Shown here piece after piece: positions 34,922 to 43,385 of a DNA stretch of 64,000 nucleotides (position 1 is its first letter; each line of letters begins with the position of its first letter). A program made the translations under genes and the position numbers. This stretch comes from Ruegeria lacuscaerulensis (lineage in GTDB: Bacteria > Pseudomonadota > Alphaproteobacteria > Rhodobacterales > Rhodobacteraceae), in the NCBI RefSeq assembly GCF_013034685.1, contig NZ_WQGO01000003.1, positions 558,001 through 622,000 of the forward strand, read 5' to 3'. A model generated the notes under the pieces. The model was not told where the DNA came from, made no database searches, and was given only the letters and a program-made list of their open reading frames with translations.

Positions 34922-35518
34922 CTATTGGGTCCGTTGAATCTCTGCTCTGATATCCAGCCCGACCGTATCCTGAACCAGATCTGCAAAACCTGAGGCGCCG
35001 AAGTCGTGCCGGTTCAGCTCGCCTGTCAGGCGGATGGACAGGTCATCCAGACTGTCCGCAGCGCTGCCGGGCGCGCGAAACAGGTCGGCCTTCAGTTCGA
35101 TCGGCATGGTGACTCCGCGCACTGTAAGGTCTCCGTTGATGATGGCCCCGTTCGAGATACGACCGCCCTCACCAAGCTGAACACTGGTTGAGACGAAATG
35201 GATGGTTGGATATTCCTTTGCCGCTAGCACGCTCTCGCTGAGCATGGGTTTGCGGGCGAAGGGCAGTTTGGTGCGCGCCTTGGCGACGTTCAGGATCACG
35301 TCCACCCGACTGTTGAGAAGATCATTCAGGTCGATCTGTATGTCGGCAGACTCGATTGGCATGGTGCCGGATTGGGAGATGCCGGACAGGTCAAAGGTGA
35401 AATCGACGGATGTCTCTTCGGGGACCAGTTGATACGTGCGTGGCGCAGCCAGCGCCGAACTCGCAAGAGTCAGTGCAATCAGGCTGGCCAGGACTGTGCG
35501 TCGAGTTAGTTGGGTCAT
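34922..35518 (-). CDS. YceI family periplasmic protein
   Basis: The protein of 198 residues has a signal peptide (MTQLTRRTVLASLIALTLAS, cleavage near ALAA) and a YceI lipocalin-like domain with PEETSVDFTFDLSG, FARKPMLSESVL and YPTIHFVST. Such proteins bind isoprenoid or quinone-like molecules. It starts at an ATG overlapping the stop codon of the upstream MFS gene (ATGA), with AGGAGG as its ribosome site, so the two are co-translated. A linked substrate for the pair is possible but unproven. Confidence 0.92.
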   Translation of the reverse strand: MTQLTRRTVLASLIALTLASSALAAPRTYQLVPEETSVDFTFDLSGISQSGTMPIESADIQIDLNDLLNSRVDVILNVAKARTKLPFARKPMLSESVLAAKEYPTIHFVSTSVQLGEGGRISNGAIINGDLTVRGVTMPIELKADLFRAPGSAADSLDDLSIRLTGELNRHDFGASGFADLVQDTVGLDIRAEIQRTQ

Positions 35519-36729
35519 GCCATGACCTCCTGCCTGCGGGGGCGCGATCGTTTCAGCAACATCAGCAGGATTGCGATGTTCAGCCCGTTCCAGAGAATGC
35601 CGTTGATAAAGGCCAGTTGATAATTTCCGGTTACGTCGTAAATCCAACCCGACATCCAGCCGCCCAAGGCCATGCCCATGATGGTCATCATCATGACAAA
35701 ACCTACACGGGCTCCGGCCTCTTGCGGGGGCATGTATTCACGCACGACCAGCGCATAGCTGGGCACGATGCCGCCCTGTGCCAGCCCGAACATGAGGCTG
35801 ATGATGTACAGCGAGACCATGCCGTCATAGGGCAGGAACAGGAACAGCGCGATACATTGCAGGATCGACCCGATCAGCAGGGTCATCAGCCCGCCCAGCT
35901 TGTCGGCCACCATCCCGGAAATCACGCGGCTGACCACGCCGCCCAGCAACATCAGCGACAGCATCTCGGCTCCGACAGCGGGGCCATAGCCCAGCCCGAC
36001 GCAGTATGAGACAATATGGACCTGCGGCATCGACATCGCGACGCAGCACCCGATCCCGGCCAGACCCAGTATGTATTGCAACGCGCGTGGTGAGATCCCG
36101 ACGCTGCTGGCCTTGATTCTGGCGCTGGCGGCTGCGGTCTGATGCGCTTCGGCCGGAACCTGACGGCGCAGCAACAGGGACAGTGGGATGACGATGGCAG
36201 GCGTGATCATGGCAAGCGTCAGATAGACCTGCTGCCAGCCGTCCCGCGCCAAAATGTCCGACAGAAGGGTCGGCCAGATGGCGCCTGACAGGTAATTGCC
36301 GCTGGCCACCAGTGCCACGGCAATACCGCGCCGCTTCATGAACCAGTGCGAGATATCGGCGATCAGCGGCCCAAACCCGATGGAGGTGCCCAGCCCCACC
36401 AGCAAATGTGCCAGTGACAGGGTGATCATGTTCGGCGCCAGCGTTGCCAGCACATAGCTGACGGTGCTGAGTATGGCGGCCCCGATCAACGCTTTGGTCA
36501 CACCCAGCCGATCGACCAGTTGCCCCAGCCACATGTTTCCCAACGCAAAGCCTACCATGGTCAGAACGTACGGCAGCGAGGCTTCGGCCCGTCCGGCGTC
36601 GAACTGTGTCTCAATCGCGGGCATCACCACGATCACCGCCCACATGCCGACATTCGCCACCGTAGCGATGGCAAGTGTGATCGTGAGGCGTAGCCAAGAA
36701 TAGCGGCTGTCGTGGATTGCGTGGCTCAT
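35515..36729 (-). CDS. MFS transporter, monocarboxylate/OFA-like
   Basis: This 404-residue protein has 12 membrane segments. The loop LGQLVDRLGVTKALIGAAIL between segments 2 and 3 is the MFS signature, and LVVREYMPPQEAGARVG matches the corresponding loop in the second half. It is most like carriers of the oxalate/formate or monocarboxylate branch; the substrate is unknown. It heads a two-gene operon with the YceI protein, whose start codon overlaps its stop. Confidence 0.87.
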   Translation of the reverse strand: MSHAIHDSRYSWLRLTITLAIATVANVGMWAVIVVMPAIETQFDAGRAEASLPYVLTMVGFALGNMWLGQLVDRLGVTKALIGAAILSTVSYVLATLAPNMITLSLAHLLVGLGTSIGFGPLIADISHWFMKRRGIAVALVASGNYLSGAIWPTLLSDILARDGWQQVYLTLAMITPAIVIPLSLLLRRQVPAEAHQTAAASARIKASSVGISPRALQYILGLAGIGCCVAMSMPQVHIVSYCVGLGYGPAVGAEMLSLMLLGGVVSRVISGMVADKLGGLMTLLIGSILQCIALFLFLPYDGMVSLYIISLMFGLAQGGIVPSYALVVREYMPPQEAGARVGFVMMMTIMGMALGGWMSGWIYDVTGNYQLAFINGILWNGLNIAILLMLLKRSRPRRQEVMA

Positions 36730-36794
36730 TCCCGGAACGCTAGGGCGCAGGGTGGGGGTTGGCTAGTCACTTCTTTCGTGATCACGTGGTGGTG

Positions 36795-37415
36795 TCACGC
36801 CGATACCTCGTCGGTTGCCGTTCTTTGCAGGTTCAATCCGGCGCGCGGTTTGGTCTGGGTGGCCTGCCATGTGACTGGGGGTAGGGCGCGGGCACGGCGG
36901 CGGGTTAGGGTCCAGCGGCGCGCCTCTTGAGTATGGTTCGCGGCCATGTGCCAGCGCGTCTCAACCCCTTGCGCGCCGCCGTCGCCGGGTGTCAGCAACA
37001 GCCCCAGTGGGGCCCGTCCCATCGCGCCGCCCTGTTCGGCCGCCAGATGCATCCGCCGCACGGGCGTCAGCCCCGGCGCGCAGGGCAGATCACCGATCAC
37101 CAGCGGAACGGCCCCGCTGCGCAGTGCCTCTTCCAGACACCACAAGATATCCTCGGCGCGGGTGGGGTGGACAAAGATGAACCGGGCGGGGTCGACAAAG
37201 GGCATCATGCCGTCGGGGTTCAGCTGGCCCGGCTCCCACGCGGGGGAAATCCACAGCACGGGGCCTTGCGCTTGACCAGCCAGCCAGACGGCGAAACTGC
37301 GCCGGGCAGGGCCGCAGGCTTCGTGCACGCGGCCCAGTTGCAAGGTGATCTGAGGGTGCAGCGCCAGCCCCGATATATCACGTGCGGGTTTGCGGCCAAG
37401 AAGCGTTGTGGACAT
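36795..37415 (-). CDS. imuA: ImuA-like SOS protein (RecA/SulA-related)
   Basis: The 206-residue protein resembles ImuA, a RecA-like accessory factor of mutagenic repair. The stretch ILWCLEEALRSGAVPLVIGD followed by RRMHLAAEQGGAMG is the characteristic ImuA core. In many alphaproteobacteria imuA is followed by imuB and dnaE2 and supports error-prone synthesis by the second DNA polymerase III; here neither follows, and the next gene is an unrelated MFS carrier. A LexA box lies 17 bases before the start codon, which supports SOS control and strengthens the assignment. Confidence 0.75.
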   Translation of the reverse strand: MSTTLLGRKPARDISGLALHPQITLQLGRVHEACGPARRSFAVWLAGQAQGPVLWISPAWEPGQLNPDGMMPFVDPARFIFVHPTRAEDILWCLEEALRSGAVPLVIGDLPCAPGLTPVRRMHLAAEQGGAMGRAPLGLLLTPGDGGAQGVETRWHMAANHTQEARRWTLTRRRARALPPVTWQATQTKPRAGLNLQRTATDEVSA

Positions 37416-37431
37416 GCCGACAATCTAACAT

Positions 37432-37446
37432 GTTCTTATTTTGTTC
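37432..37446 (-). promoter_or_regulatory. LexA box (SOS operator) of imuA
   Basis: The plus strand reads GTTC-TTATTTT-GTTC, an exact match to the alphaproteobacterial LexA direct repeat GTTC-N7-GTTC. It lies 16 bases from the imuA start codon and between two minus-strand genes, so imuA is its only plausible target. Confidence 0.85.
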
Positions 37447-37463
37447 TCAATCCTGAAATGCCT

Positions 37464-38045
37464 CTAGCGAGACAGGATCATACGCCCGTCCGCGAATTGG
37501 ATGTTCGAAAACAGATGCAGGTAATCCATCCCCAACAGCGACTGGTGCAGCTCGCCCTCATTCACCCAGGCTGAGATATTCTGATCGGTGATCGGGCCCA
37601 AAGTGACCGTTTCCAGCCGTACAGGCGCGGTGCGTACCTCGCCATTCGCAGTCAGAGCGCGTCCGAAATAATTCAATTGGTTCAGGTCAACGCCGATCCG
37701 TTCAGCGTCGCGGGAGCTGAGGACTATCTGGCTGGCACCGGTATCCACTAGGAAAGTGATCGTCTGACCATCGACCTCGACCGGCAGGTAATAATGGCCA
37801 TCTGCCGAGCGGGGCACTTCGATCGTTTCGCCGGTCACGGTCAACTGCGGCACCGGGCTGACGGTCGAGCGGATATCTTCCCACAGGCCAACGACGGCGA
37901 TTACGCCGATGAAGATGAATACCCAGGCCATGGCCTGTTGCAACGTCTTGTTCAGCGTCTGCCGGTTTTGCGAGATGAACCACGCGACAACCGCCACGCC
38001 CAACAGGCTGAGATACGCCAAACGTGCAATGCTATCCCCATCCAT
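37464..38045 (-). CDS. TIGR02281-type retropepsin-like aspartic protease
   Basis: The 193-residue protein has two N-terminal membrane segments (about 5-22 and 35-52) followed by a periplasmic or cytoplasmic retroviral-type aspartic protease domain (about 75-190). The active-site triplet is in FLVDTGAS, with the conserved hydrophobic and LLGMDYL strands after it. Members form homodimers like retropepsins. The substrate is unknown. It lies 41 bases after marC on the same strand. Confidence 0.88.
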   Translation of the reverse strand: MDGDSIARLAYLSLLGVAVVAWFISQNRQTLNKTLQQAMAWVFIFIGVIAVVGLWEDIRSTVSPVPQLTVTGETIEVPRSADGHYYLPVEVDGQTITFLVDTGASQIVLSSRDAERIGVDLNQLNYFGRALTANGEVRTAPVRLETVTLGPITDQNISAWVNEGELHQSLLGMDYLHLFSNIQFADGRMILSR

Positions 38046-38086
38046 ACCGATATCCTAACGGGTTGACCTGACACGTATATGGGGGG

Positions 38087-38707
38087 TCAGGAGGCAAATC
38101 CAAAGGCCTTGAGGCCATCCAGAATGAATTGAACCGACAGCGCCGCAAGCAGCATCCCCAACAAACGGGTCAGCACATTCAACCCGGTCTTGCCGAGGAT
38201 GCGCGCGATCACGCCGCCTGACAGGAAAAAGATCAGAACTACCGCCATGACGGCCAGCATGACGATACACGCTTCGACAATGCCCAGAACGCCGGGATGC
38301 TGCCCCGCCAGCAGGATGATCGTGGCAATCGAGCCCGGCCCCGCGATCAGCGGAATGGCCAGCGGGAACACGGACGGGTCAGGGTGCTCTTCTTCCTCGG
38401 CTCTATCCTCGCGCCGTTTGGTGCGGCGGTCGAACAGCATGTCCAGCGCCGTCAGGAATAGAAGCGCGCCGCCTGCGACGCGGAAGGCCTCCATCGAGAT
38501 TCCGACAAAGCCCAGAACCGCCTCACCAAACGCGGCAAAGGCGATCAGGATGCAAACGGCAGTCAGGCAACTGCGGATCGCCGTTTTGCGGCGTGTCGCG
38601 GCGTCCATATCCTGTGTCAGAGCCACGAAGATCGGCGTGGTGCCGAACGGGTCGATCACAACGAACAAGGTGGTGAAAGCGGTGATGAAGAAGGCCAGGT
38701 CGATCAT
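38087..38707 (-). CDS. marC: MarC family membrane protein
   Basis: The 206-residue protein has six membrane segments and the family motif DPFGTTPIFVALTQ near residue 20, with PLAIPLIAGPGSIATIILL in the second half. It is an inner-membrane protein of unproven function; older claims of a role in antibiotic resistance were not confirmed. Its ATG overlaps the stop codon of the ACT-domain gene (ATGA), so it is translated with the ABC-F/ACT pair. Confidence 0.9.
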   Translation of the reverse strand: MIDLAFFITAFTTLFVVIDPFGTTPIFVALTQDMDAATRRKTAIRSCLTAVCILIAFAAFGEAVLGFVGISMEAFRVAGGALLFLTALDMLFDRRTKRREDRAEEEEHPDPSVFPLAIPLIAGPGSIATIILLAGQHPGVLGIVEACIVMLAVMAVVLIFFLSGGVIARILGKTGLNVLTRLLGMLLAALSVQFILDGLKAFGFAS

Positions 38708-39096
38708 TCTGCGGCACCGCGCTGAAGTTCTGTCAGGATTGGCACGGCCTTATCGGCCTGATCGCTGGGAACGTAAACGTGGTCATGGTGATACCCCGCG
38801 ACCATGTTTGCCGGAATGCCGGCTTGTGCAAGTGCGCTTGAGACGGCAGCGGTGAGGCCCACACCTTCCAGCGAGGAATGCACCTGCAGGGTAATGCAGC
38901 GCATAGGGACTGCGCCGGTCTGTGCTGCCTCGAAGGGAACGATCAGCGAAAGGCCCTCGGCCTCGATACAGCTGGCCCGTGTGCCCTTTGGCCATTCTGC
39001 GTCGGAAGGCCAGACAACAAAGGCATATTCACCGGGCTGAAGCGCGGGGCGCATACCGGCAATCATGGCTTTGGTTTCGGTCACGGGGGATGTCAT
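38704..39096 (-). CDS. ACT domain-containing protein
   Basis: This small cytosolic protein of 130 residues has the two-ACT-like layout of a family of unassigned ACT proteins (a first part with LQPGEYAFVVWP, then a ligand-binding ACT domain around SSLEGVGLTAAVSSALAQAGI and DHVYVP). Such domains usually bind amino acids. The start at 39096 overlaps the stop of the ABC-F gene. A longer reading from 39138 lies within that gene and is unlikely. Confidence 0.82.
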   Translation of the reverse strand: MTSPVTETKAMIAGMRPALQPGEYAFVVWPSDAEWPKGTRASCIEAEGLSLIVPFEAAQTGAVPMRCITLQVHSSLEGVGLTAAVSSALAQAGIPANMVAGYHHDHVYVPSDQADKAVPILTELQRGAAE

Positions 39097-40943
39097 GACG
39101 CTTCGGCTTCCTCCAGACGTTCTGCGGCGGCGACCCACAGAGCTTCGGCTTTTTGCATCGCTTCAACCACCTCGGCGAATTTGCGGTTCCAGGTTTCCAG
39201 ATCGTTGATCCGATCATCTTCATACAAGGCTGGATCAGCCAGTTTAGCAGACAGCTTTTCATGCATATCCGTCAACTTCTCAATCCGGTCCTCGCATTTG
39301 CGCAGATCGGCGCGTAGCGCCAGCATTGCATCGCGTGAGGGGCGTTTGGGTTTCGCAACTGCAGGTTTTTCCTTGACCGGCTTGTCGCGGGCCAGCAACA
39401 GGGCGCGATAGGCTTCCAGATCGCCCTCGAACGGTTTTACCGTCCCGTCCGAGACCAGCCACAGCCGATCCGCAACCAGCGACAGCAGGTGCATGTCGTG
39501 GCTGACCAGCACCACCGCGCCGGAATAGGCGGTCAGCGCCTCGACCAGCGCCTCGCGGCTTTCGATGTCCAAATGGTTGGTCGGTTCATCCAGGATCAGC
39601 ATATGCGGCGCGTCGATCGTGGCCAGCAGCAGCGACAGGCGTGCTTTCTGGCCGCCCGACAGACGCCCGACCTCTGTATCCGCCTGGTCGGCATTGAGGC
39701 CAAACCCGGCCAGACGGGATCGCCACTTGCCCGGTGCCTCATCCGGGCGCAGGCGGCGCAGGTGGTCCAGAGGAGTCTCGTCCACATACAGCTCATCCAC
39801 CTGATGCTGGGCGAAATAGCCGATGCGCAGCTTAGAGCTGCGGGTCATCTTGCCTGCCATCAGGGGAAGGCGGTCGGACAGCAGTTTCGACAGAGTCGAT
39901 TTGCCCTGACCGTTCTTGCCCAGCAGGGCGATGCGGTCATCCTGATCAATGCGCAGGTTCAGACGGCGCAGCACTTCGGTGCCGCCATAGCCTGTGATAC
40001 CGCCCTCAAGGTGAATGATCGGGGGCGACAGCTCCTCGGGCTCAGGGAAAGAGAACGCGCGCAGGGCGGCCTCTTGCGGGGTTGAGACAAGCTGTATGCG
40101 CTCGATCATCTTCAGACGCGACTGGGCCTGCACGGCCTTAGTGGCCTTTGCGCGGAAACGGTCCACGAAGCTTTGCAGATGGGCAATGCGGGCCTTGGCC
40201 TTGGCGTTCTCCGCTTCCGCCTGAGCAATGCGTTCGGCGCGGCGTTCGGCGAATTTGTCGTAAGGCACCGCGTAGTAGGTTAGCTTGCGATCTTCCAGAT
40301 GCAGGATCGACCCCACCGCGCGGTTCAACAGCCCGCGGTCGTGGCTGATGATGATGACCGTGTGCGGGTATTTGGCCAGATAGCTCTCCAGCCACAGAGC
40401 GCCTTCGAGATCCAGATAGTTGGTCGGTTCGTCCAGCAGCAGCAGGTCGGGCTGCGAAAAAAGCACCGCTGCCAGCGCAACCCGCATCCGCCAGCCGCCC
40501 GAGAAATCCGAGCAGGGTTTCAGCTGATCCTCATCATCAAACCCCAGGCCCTTCAGGATCGAGGCTGCGCGGGCTTCGGCGGACCAGGCGTCGATATCGG
40601 CAAGGCGAGTCTGAATCTCGGCAATGCGCGAGGGATCGGTGGCGCTGTCGGCCTCGGCCATCAGGGAACTGCGCTCGGTATCAGCCGCCAGAACGGTATT
40701 GATCAGCGAGACATCGGAGGAGGGCACCTCTTGCGCCACACCGCCGATCCGTGCGCGTTTGGGCAGCACGATATTGCCCGATTCCAACGCCAGTTCGCCC
40801 CGGATCAGGCGGAACAGAGTGGTCTTTCCGGTGCCGTTGCGGCCCACAAGACCCACCTTGTGCCCATCGGGGATGGTTGCACTGGCCCCGTCGAACAAGG
40901 GGCGGCCTTCAACGGCGTAATTGATGTCTTCGATCCGTAGCAT
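39093..40943 (-). CDS. ABC-F family ATPase (Uup/YheS-like)
   Basis: The 616-residue soluble protein contains two ABC ATPase domains without membrane parts. Walker A motifs are GRNGTGKTT (about 35-43) and GKNGQGKST (about 345); signatures are FSGGWRMR and LSGGQKAR; the interdomain linker is long and charged. The C-terminal extension (about 540-616) is a coiled coil as in Uup and YheS. ABC-F proteins act at the ribosome, adjusting translation of difficult sequences or ribosome assembly. It is the first gene of an operon with the ACT and MarC proteins. It is divergent from the Bcr-type MFS gene, 104 bases away. Confidence 0.93.
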   Translation of the reverse strand: MLRIEDINYAVEGRPLFDGASATIPDGHKVGLVGRNGTGKTTLFRLIRGELALESGNIVLPKRARIGGVAQEVPSSDVSLINTVLAADTERSSLMAEADSATDPSRIAEIQTRLADIDAWSAEARAASILKGLGFDDEDQLKPCSDFSGGWRMRVALAAVLFSQPDLLLLDEPTNYLDLEGALWLESYLAKYPHTVIIISHDRGLLNRAVGSILHLEDRKLTYYAVPYDKFAERRAERIAQAEAENAKAKARIAHLQSFVDRFRAKATKAVQAQSRLKMIERIQLVSTPQEAALRAFSFPEPEELSPPIIHLEGGITGYGGTEVLRRLNLRIDQDDRIALLGKNGQGKSTLSKLLSDRLPLMAGKMTRSSKLRIGYFAQHQVDELYVDETPLDHLRRLRPDEAPGKWRSRLAGFGLNADQADTEVGRLSGGQKARLSLLLATIDAPHMLILDEPTNHLDIESREALVEALTAYSGAVVLVSHDMHLLSLVADRLWLVSDGTVKPFEGDLEAYRALLLARDKPVKEKPAVAKPKRPSRDAMLALRADLRKCEDRIEKLTDMHEKLSAKLADPALYEDDRINDLETWNRKFAEVVEAMQKAEALWVAAAERLEEAEAS

Positions 40944-41047
40944 GGGCCGCTCTTAACAGAGGTATGATGCCGCCGCCAGCGGCTTGGCATGTTCAACACG
41001 GGATCAATGTGATAGCGCTGCCATGTTTGAATGAAGTGGAATGTTTG

Positions 41048-42250
41048 ATGCGGCCTGCGCAGTCCCCTCCGTCCTTGATCACGTTGGTTTTGCTGACGGC
41101 GCTTTCGGTTCTGTCGCTGAACATGTTCCTGCCATCGCTGCCCAGTATCGGCGCGGCACTGGAGGCGGAATACGGCCTGGTGAACCTGTCGATCGCGGGT
41201 TATCTGGCGCTGTCGGCAGTCCTGCAACTGATCATGGGGCCGTTGTCCGACCGGTTCGGACGCAGGCCGGTATTGCTGATCTGTATGGTCATCTTCGTCA
41301 TTGCCTCGGTCGGTTGTGCGCTGGCGCAGTCGATCTGGGTGTTTCTAGGGTTTCGGATGCTGCAAGGTGCCGTAGTGGCCGGGCAGGTGCTGGCCCGCGC
41401 CGCGATACGAGATATGCATCCACCGAATGAGGCCGCGGCAAAGCTGGGTTATGTCTCGATGGCTATGGCGCTAGCACCGATGCTGGGGCCGATGCTGGGC
41501 GGTCTGCTCGAGATGCTGTTCGGCTGGCGCGCCGGGTTTATTTTGTATGTTCTTCTGGGCGCGGGCCTCTTAGCGTTGATATGGGTCGATCTGGGTGAGA
41601 CCAACACTAACACAACAGCTACCTTCGCCGCGCAGATGAGGCTCTATCCGCAGCTTTTCAATTCACGTCGGTTTTGGGGCTATTCCTTCTGTGCGGCGTT
41701 TTCGATTGGAGGGTTCTATGCGTTTATCACCGGTGCGCCTTTGGTTGCAGCAACGTGGTTCGATCTGAACCCCGCGCTACTAGGGTTGGGGATTGGGATC
41801 ATCACGCTGGGGTTCATGGCGGGCAGTTATCTGACCGGGCGTCTAGCGGCGCGGGCCCGGCTGAATATTATGATTCTGATTGGGCGTGTGATTGCCTCGG
41901 TTGGGCCACTTGTGGGTCTTGTGGTGTTCGCAGCCGAGGGCGGCAGCGTCTGGACCTTTTTTGGATCAGCCATTCTGGTGGGGTTCGGCAACGGGCTGAC
42001 CGTTGCCAATGCCACCGCTGGTCTGATGTCTGTACGTCCGCAATTGGCGGGTAGCGCTGCGGGGCTGTCTGGCGCGATGACTGTGGCGTTGGGGGCCGTG
42101 CTGACCATGGCCACCGGGGCCTTGGTTACTGCCGCGAATGCCCCATTTATCGTTCTTGGCATGATGTGCCTCAGCAGTTTCGCAGGGCTTCTGTCCATCC
42201 TCTATGTTCGTCGGGTTGACCAGTTGGACCCATTGCCGGACACGATCTGA
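41048..42250 (+). CDS. Multidrug efflux MFS transporter, Bcr/CflA family
   Basis: The 400-residue protein has 12 membrane segments. The family motifs [19 protein letters not shown] in segment 1 and the loop [15 protein letters not shown] are clear, as is [22 protein letters not shown]. It exports drugs or small metabolites with protons. The start at 41048 follows GAAGTGGA; a longer open frame from 40964 begins in the promoter region and is unlikely. It stands alone, divergent from the ABC-F gene and 98 bases before ndk. Confidence 0.9.
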   Translation: MRPAQSPPSLITLVLLTALSVLSLNMFLPSLPSIGAALEAEYGLVNLSIAGYLALSAVLQLIMGPLSDRFGRRPVLLICMVIFVIASVGCALAQSIWVFLGFRMLQGAVVAGQVLARAAIRDMHPPNEAAAKLGYVSMAMALAPMLGPMLGGLLEMLFGWRAGFILYVLLGAGLLALIWVDLGETNTNTTATFAAQMRLYPQLFNSRRFWGYSFCAAFSIGGFYAFITGAPLVAATWFDLNPALLGLGIGIITLGFMAGSYLTGRLAARARLNIMILIGRVIASVGPLVGLVVFAAEGGSVWTFFGSAILVGFGNGLTVANATAGLMSVRPQLAGSAAGLSGAMTVALGAVLTMATGALVTAANAPFIVLGMMCLSSFAGLLSILYVRRVDQLDPLPDTI

Positions 42251-42348
42251 GCGCTGCGCCACATAACACTTTTCTTGGACTAAATACCGTGCTAGGCGGC
42301 GCGCGATGGATTTCGGCGCAGCGCGCCAAACACGAAGGAGAGGCCGAT

Positions 42349-42771
42349 ATGGCACTGGAACGCACATTCTCGATCATCAAACCTGATGCAACCCGCCGCA
42401 ACTTGACTGGCAAGATCAACGCCAAGTTCGAAGACGCGGGCCTGCGCATCGTTGCGCAAAAGCGCATCCACATGACCAAGGAACAAGCCGGTAAGTTCTA
42501 CGAAGTGCATGCCGAGCGCCCGTTCTATGACGAACTGTGCGAATTCATGTCGTCGGCTCCGGTCGTTGTTCAGGTTCTGGAAGGCGAAGGCGCCATTGCC
42601 AAGAACCGCGAAGTCATGGGCGCAACCAACCCCGCAGACGCAGCTGCTGGCACCATCCGCGCCGAGTTTGCTGAATCGGTTGGCGAAAACTCGGTCCACG
42701 GCTCAGACGCACCTGAGACCGCAGCGGTTGAGATCGCCTATTTCTTCTCGGGTATCGAATTGGTCGGCTAA
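42349..42771 (+). CDS. ndk: Nucleoside diphosphate kinase
   Basis: This 140-residue enzyme transfers the terminal phosphate between nucleoside di- and triphosphates. The active-site histidine H117 lies in [10 protein letters not shown], and the [12 protein letters not shown] start and [14 protein letters not shown] stretch are family signatures. A strong GAAGGAGAGG site precedes the ATG. An intrinsic terminator follows. Confidence 0.97.
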   Translation: MALERTFSIIKPDATRRNLTGKINAKFEDAGLRIVAQKRIHMTKEQAGKFYEVHAERPFYDELCEFMSSAPVVVQVLEGEGAIAKNREVMGATNPADAAAGTIRAEFAESVGENSVHGSDAPETAAVEIAYFFSGIELVG

Positions 42772-42793
42772 GCTTTAGCCTTAGCAGAATTCA

Positions 42794-42826
42794 GGGCCGT
42801 TCCCGTTACCGGGGGCGGCCTTTTTC
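42794..42826 (+). terminator. Intrinsic terminator of ndk
   Basis: The stem GGCCG-TT-CCCG pairs with CGGG-GG-CGGCC, with a small internal mismatch, and is followed by TTTTTC on the plus strand. It lies 22 bases after the ndk stop codon and touches the end of the convergent TfoX gene. Confidence 0.8.
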
Positions 42827-43208
42827 ATTCGGGTTTGAGGTCCGCAGCCGAGATCCGCACGCCGATCGCATCCAGATCAGCGATGATCTGCATCTCAGGC
42901 GCGGTGCTGACACTGGCCTTGATCGCATCGAACCGTTTGCGCAGCGCCTTCTTCTCCTCGCCTTTGCAATCGTTCCATGGACGCCCCTGAAGGCCCATGA
43001 CCAGCACGTAGTACCCGATGAAATGCGGGCGAGAACCCGACTGCAATAGTTTCGTGTAGGCCGCATCTGGTCCCAATTCCCGCAATCCTTGCGCCGAGTG
43101 TATCCCGGCACGAGCACAGGCCTGTTCGAAAGCGGGGCCGAGGTTGCGTATGGATGAGACGGGATCGGACATGTGAAAAGTCTTATGATACGGTGTATCC
43201 TCTGTCAT
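42825..43208 (-). CDS. TfoX C-terminal domain protein
   Basis: The 127-residue protein carries a TfoX C-terminal domain (about 15-75; SSIRNLGPAFEQACARAGI and LRELGPDAAYTKLL). Full TfoX/Sxy, a competence activator, also has an N-terminal domain, which is absent. Stand-alone C-domains are common and their role is unclear; they contain helix-hairpin-helix-like folds. I chose the ATG at 43208; the ATG at 43172, directly before the domain, is nearly as likely, and neither has a good ribosome site. It is convergent with ndk. Confidence 0.75.
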   Translation of the reverse strand: MTEDTPYHKTFHMSDPVSSIRNLGPAFEQACARAGIHSAQGLRELGPDAAYTKLLQSGSRPHFIGYYVLVMGLQGRPWNDCKGEEKKALRKRFDAIKASVSTAPEMQIIADLDAIGVRISAADLKPE

Positions 43209-43385
43209 CCGAATTTCACCGTGAATGCTTCCCGGTCGTAGTACCTTTGCCTGCAGGACCAAGTTAAGATTTCACGGGCAAATACCGTCATGAGGTCCTT
43301 TCGTGCCCAAGACTATGGAAATCGCTGAAAAACAAATGCTTACCTGCAAGATGTACATGCGATCCGGGCGGCTGGAGGGTTTTTG

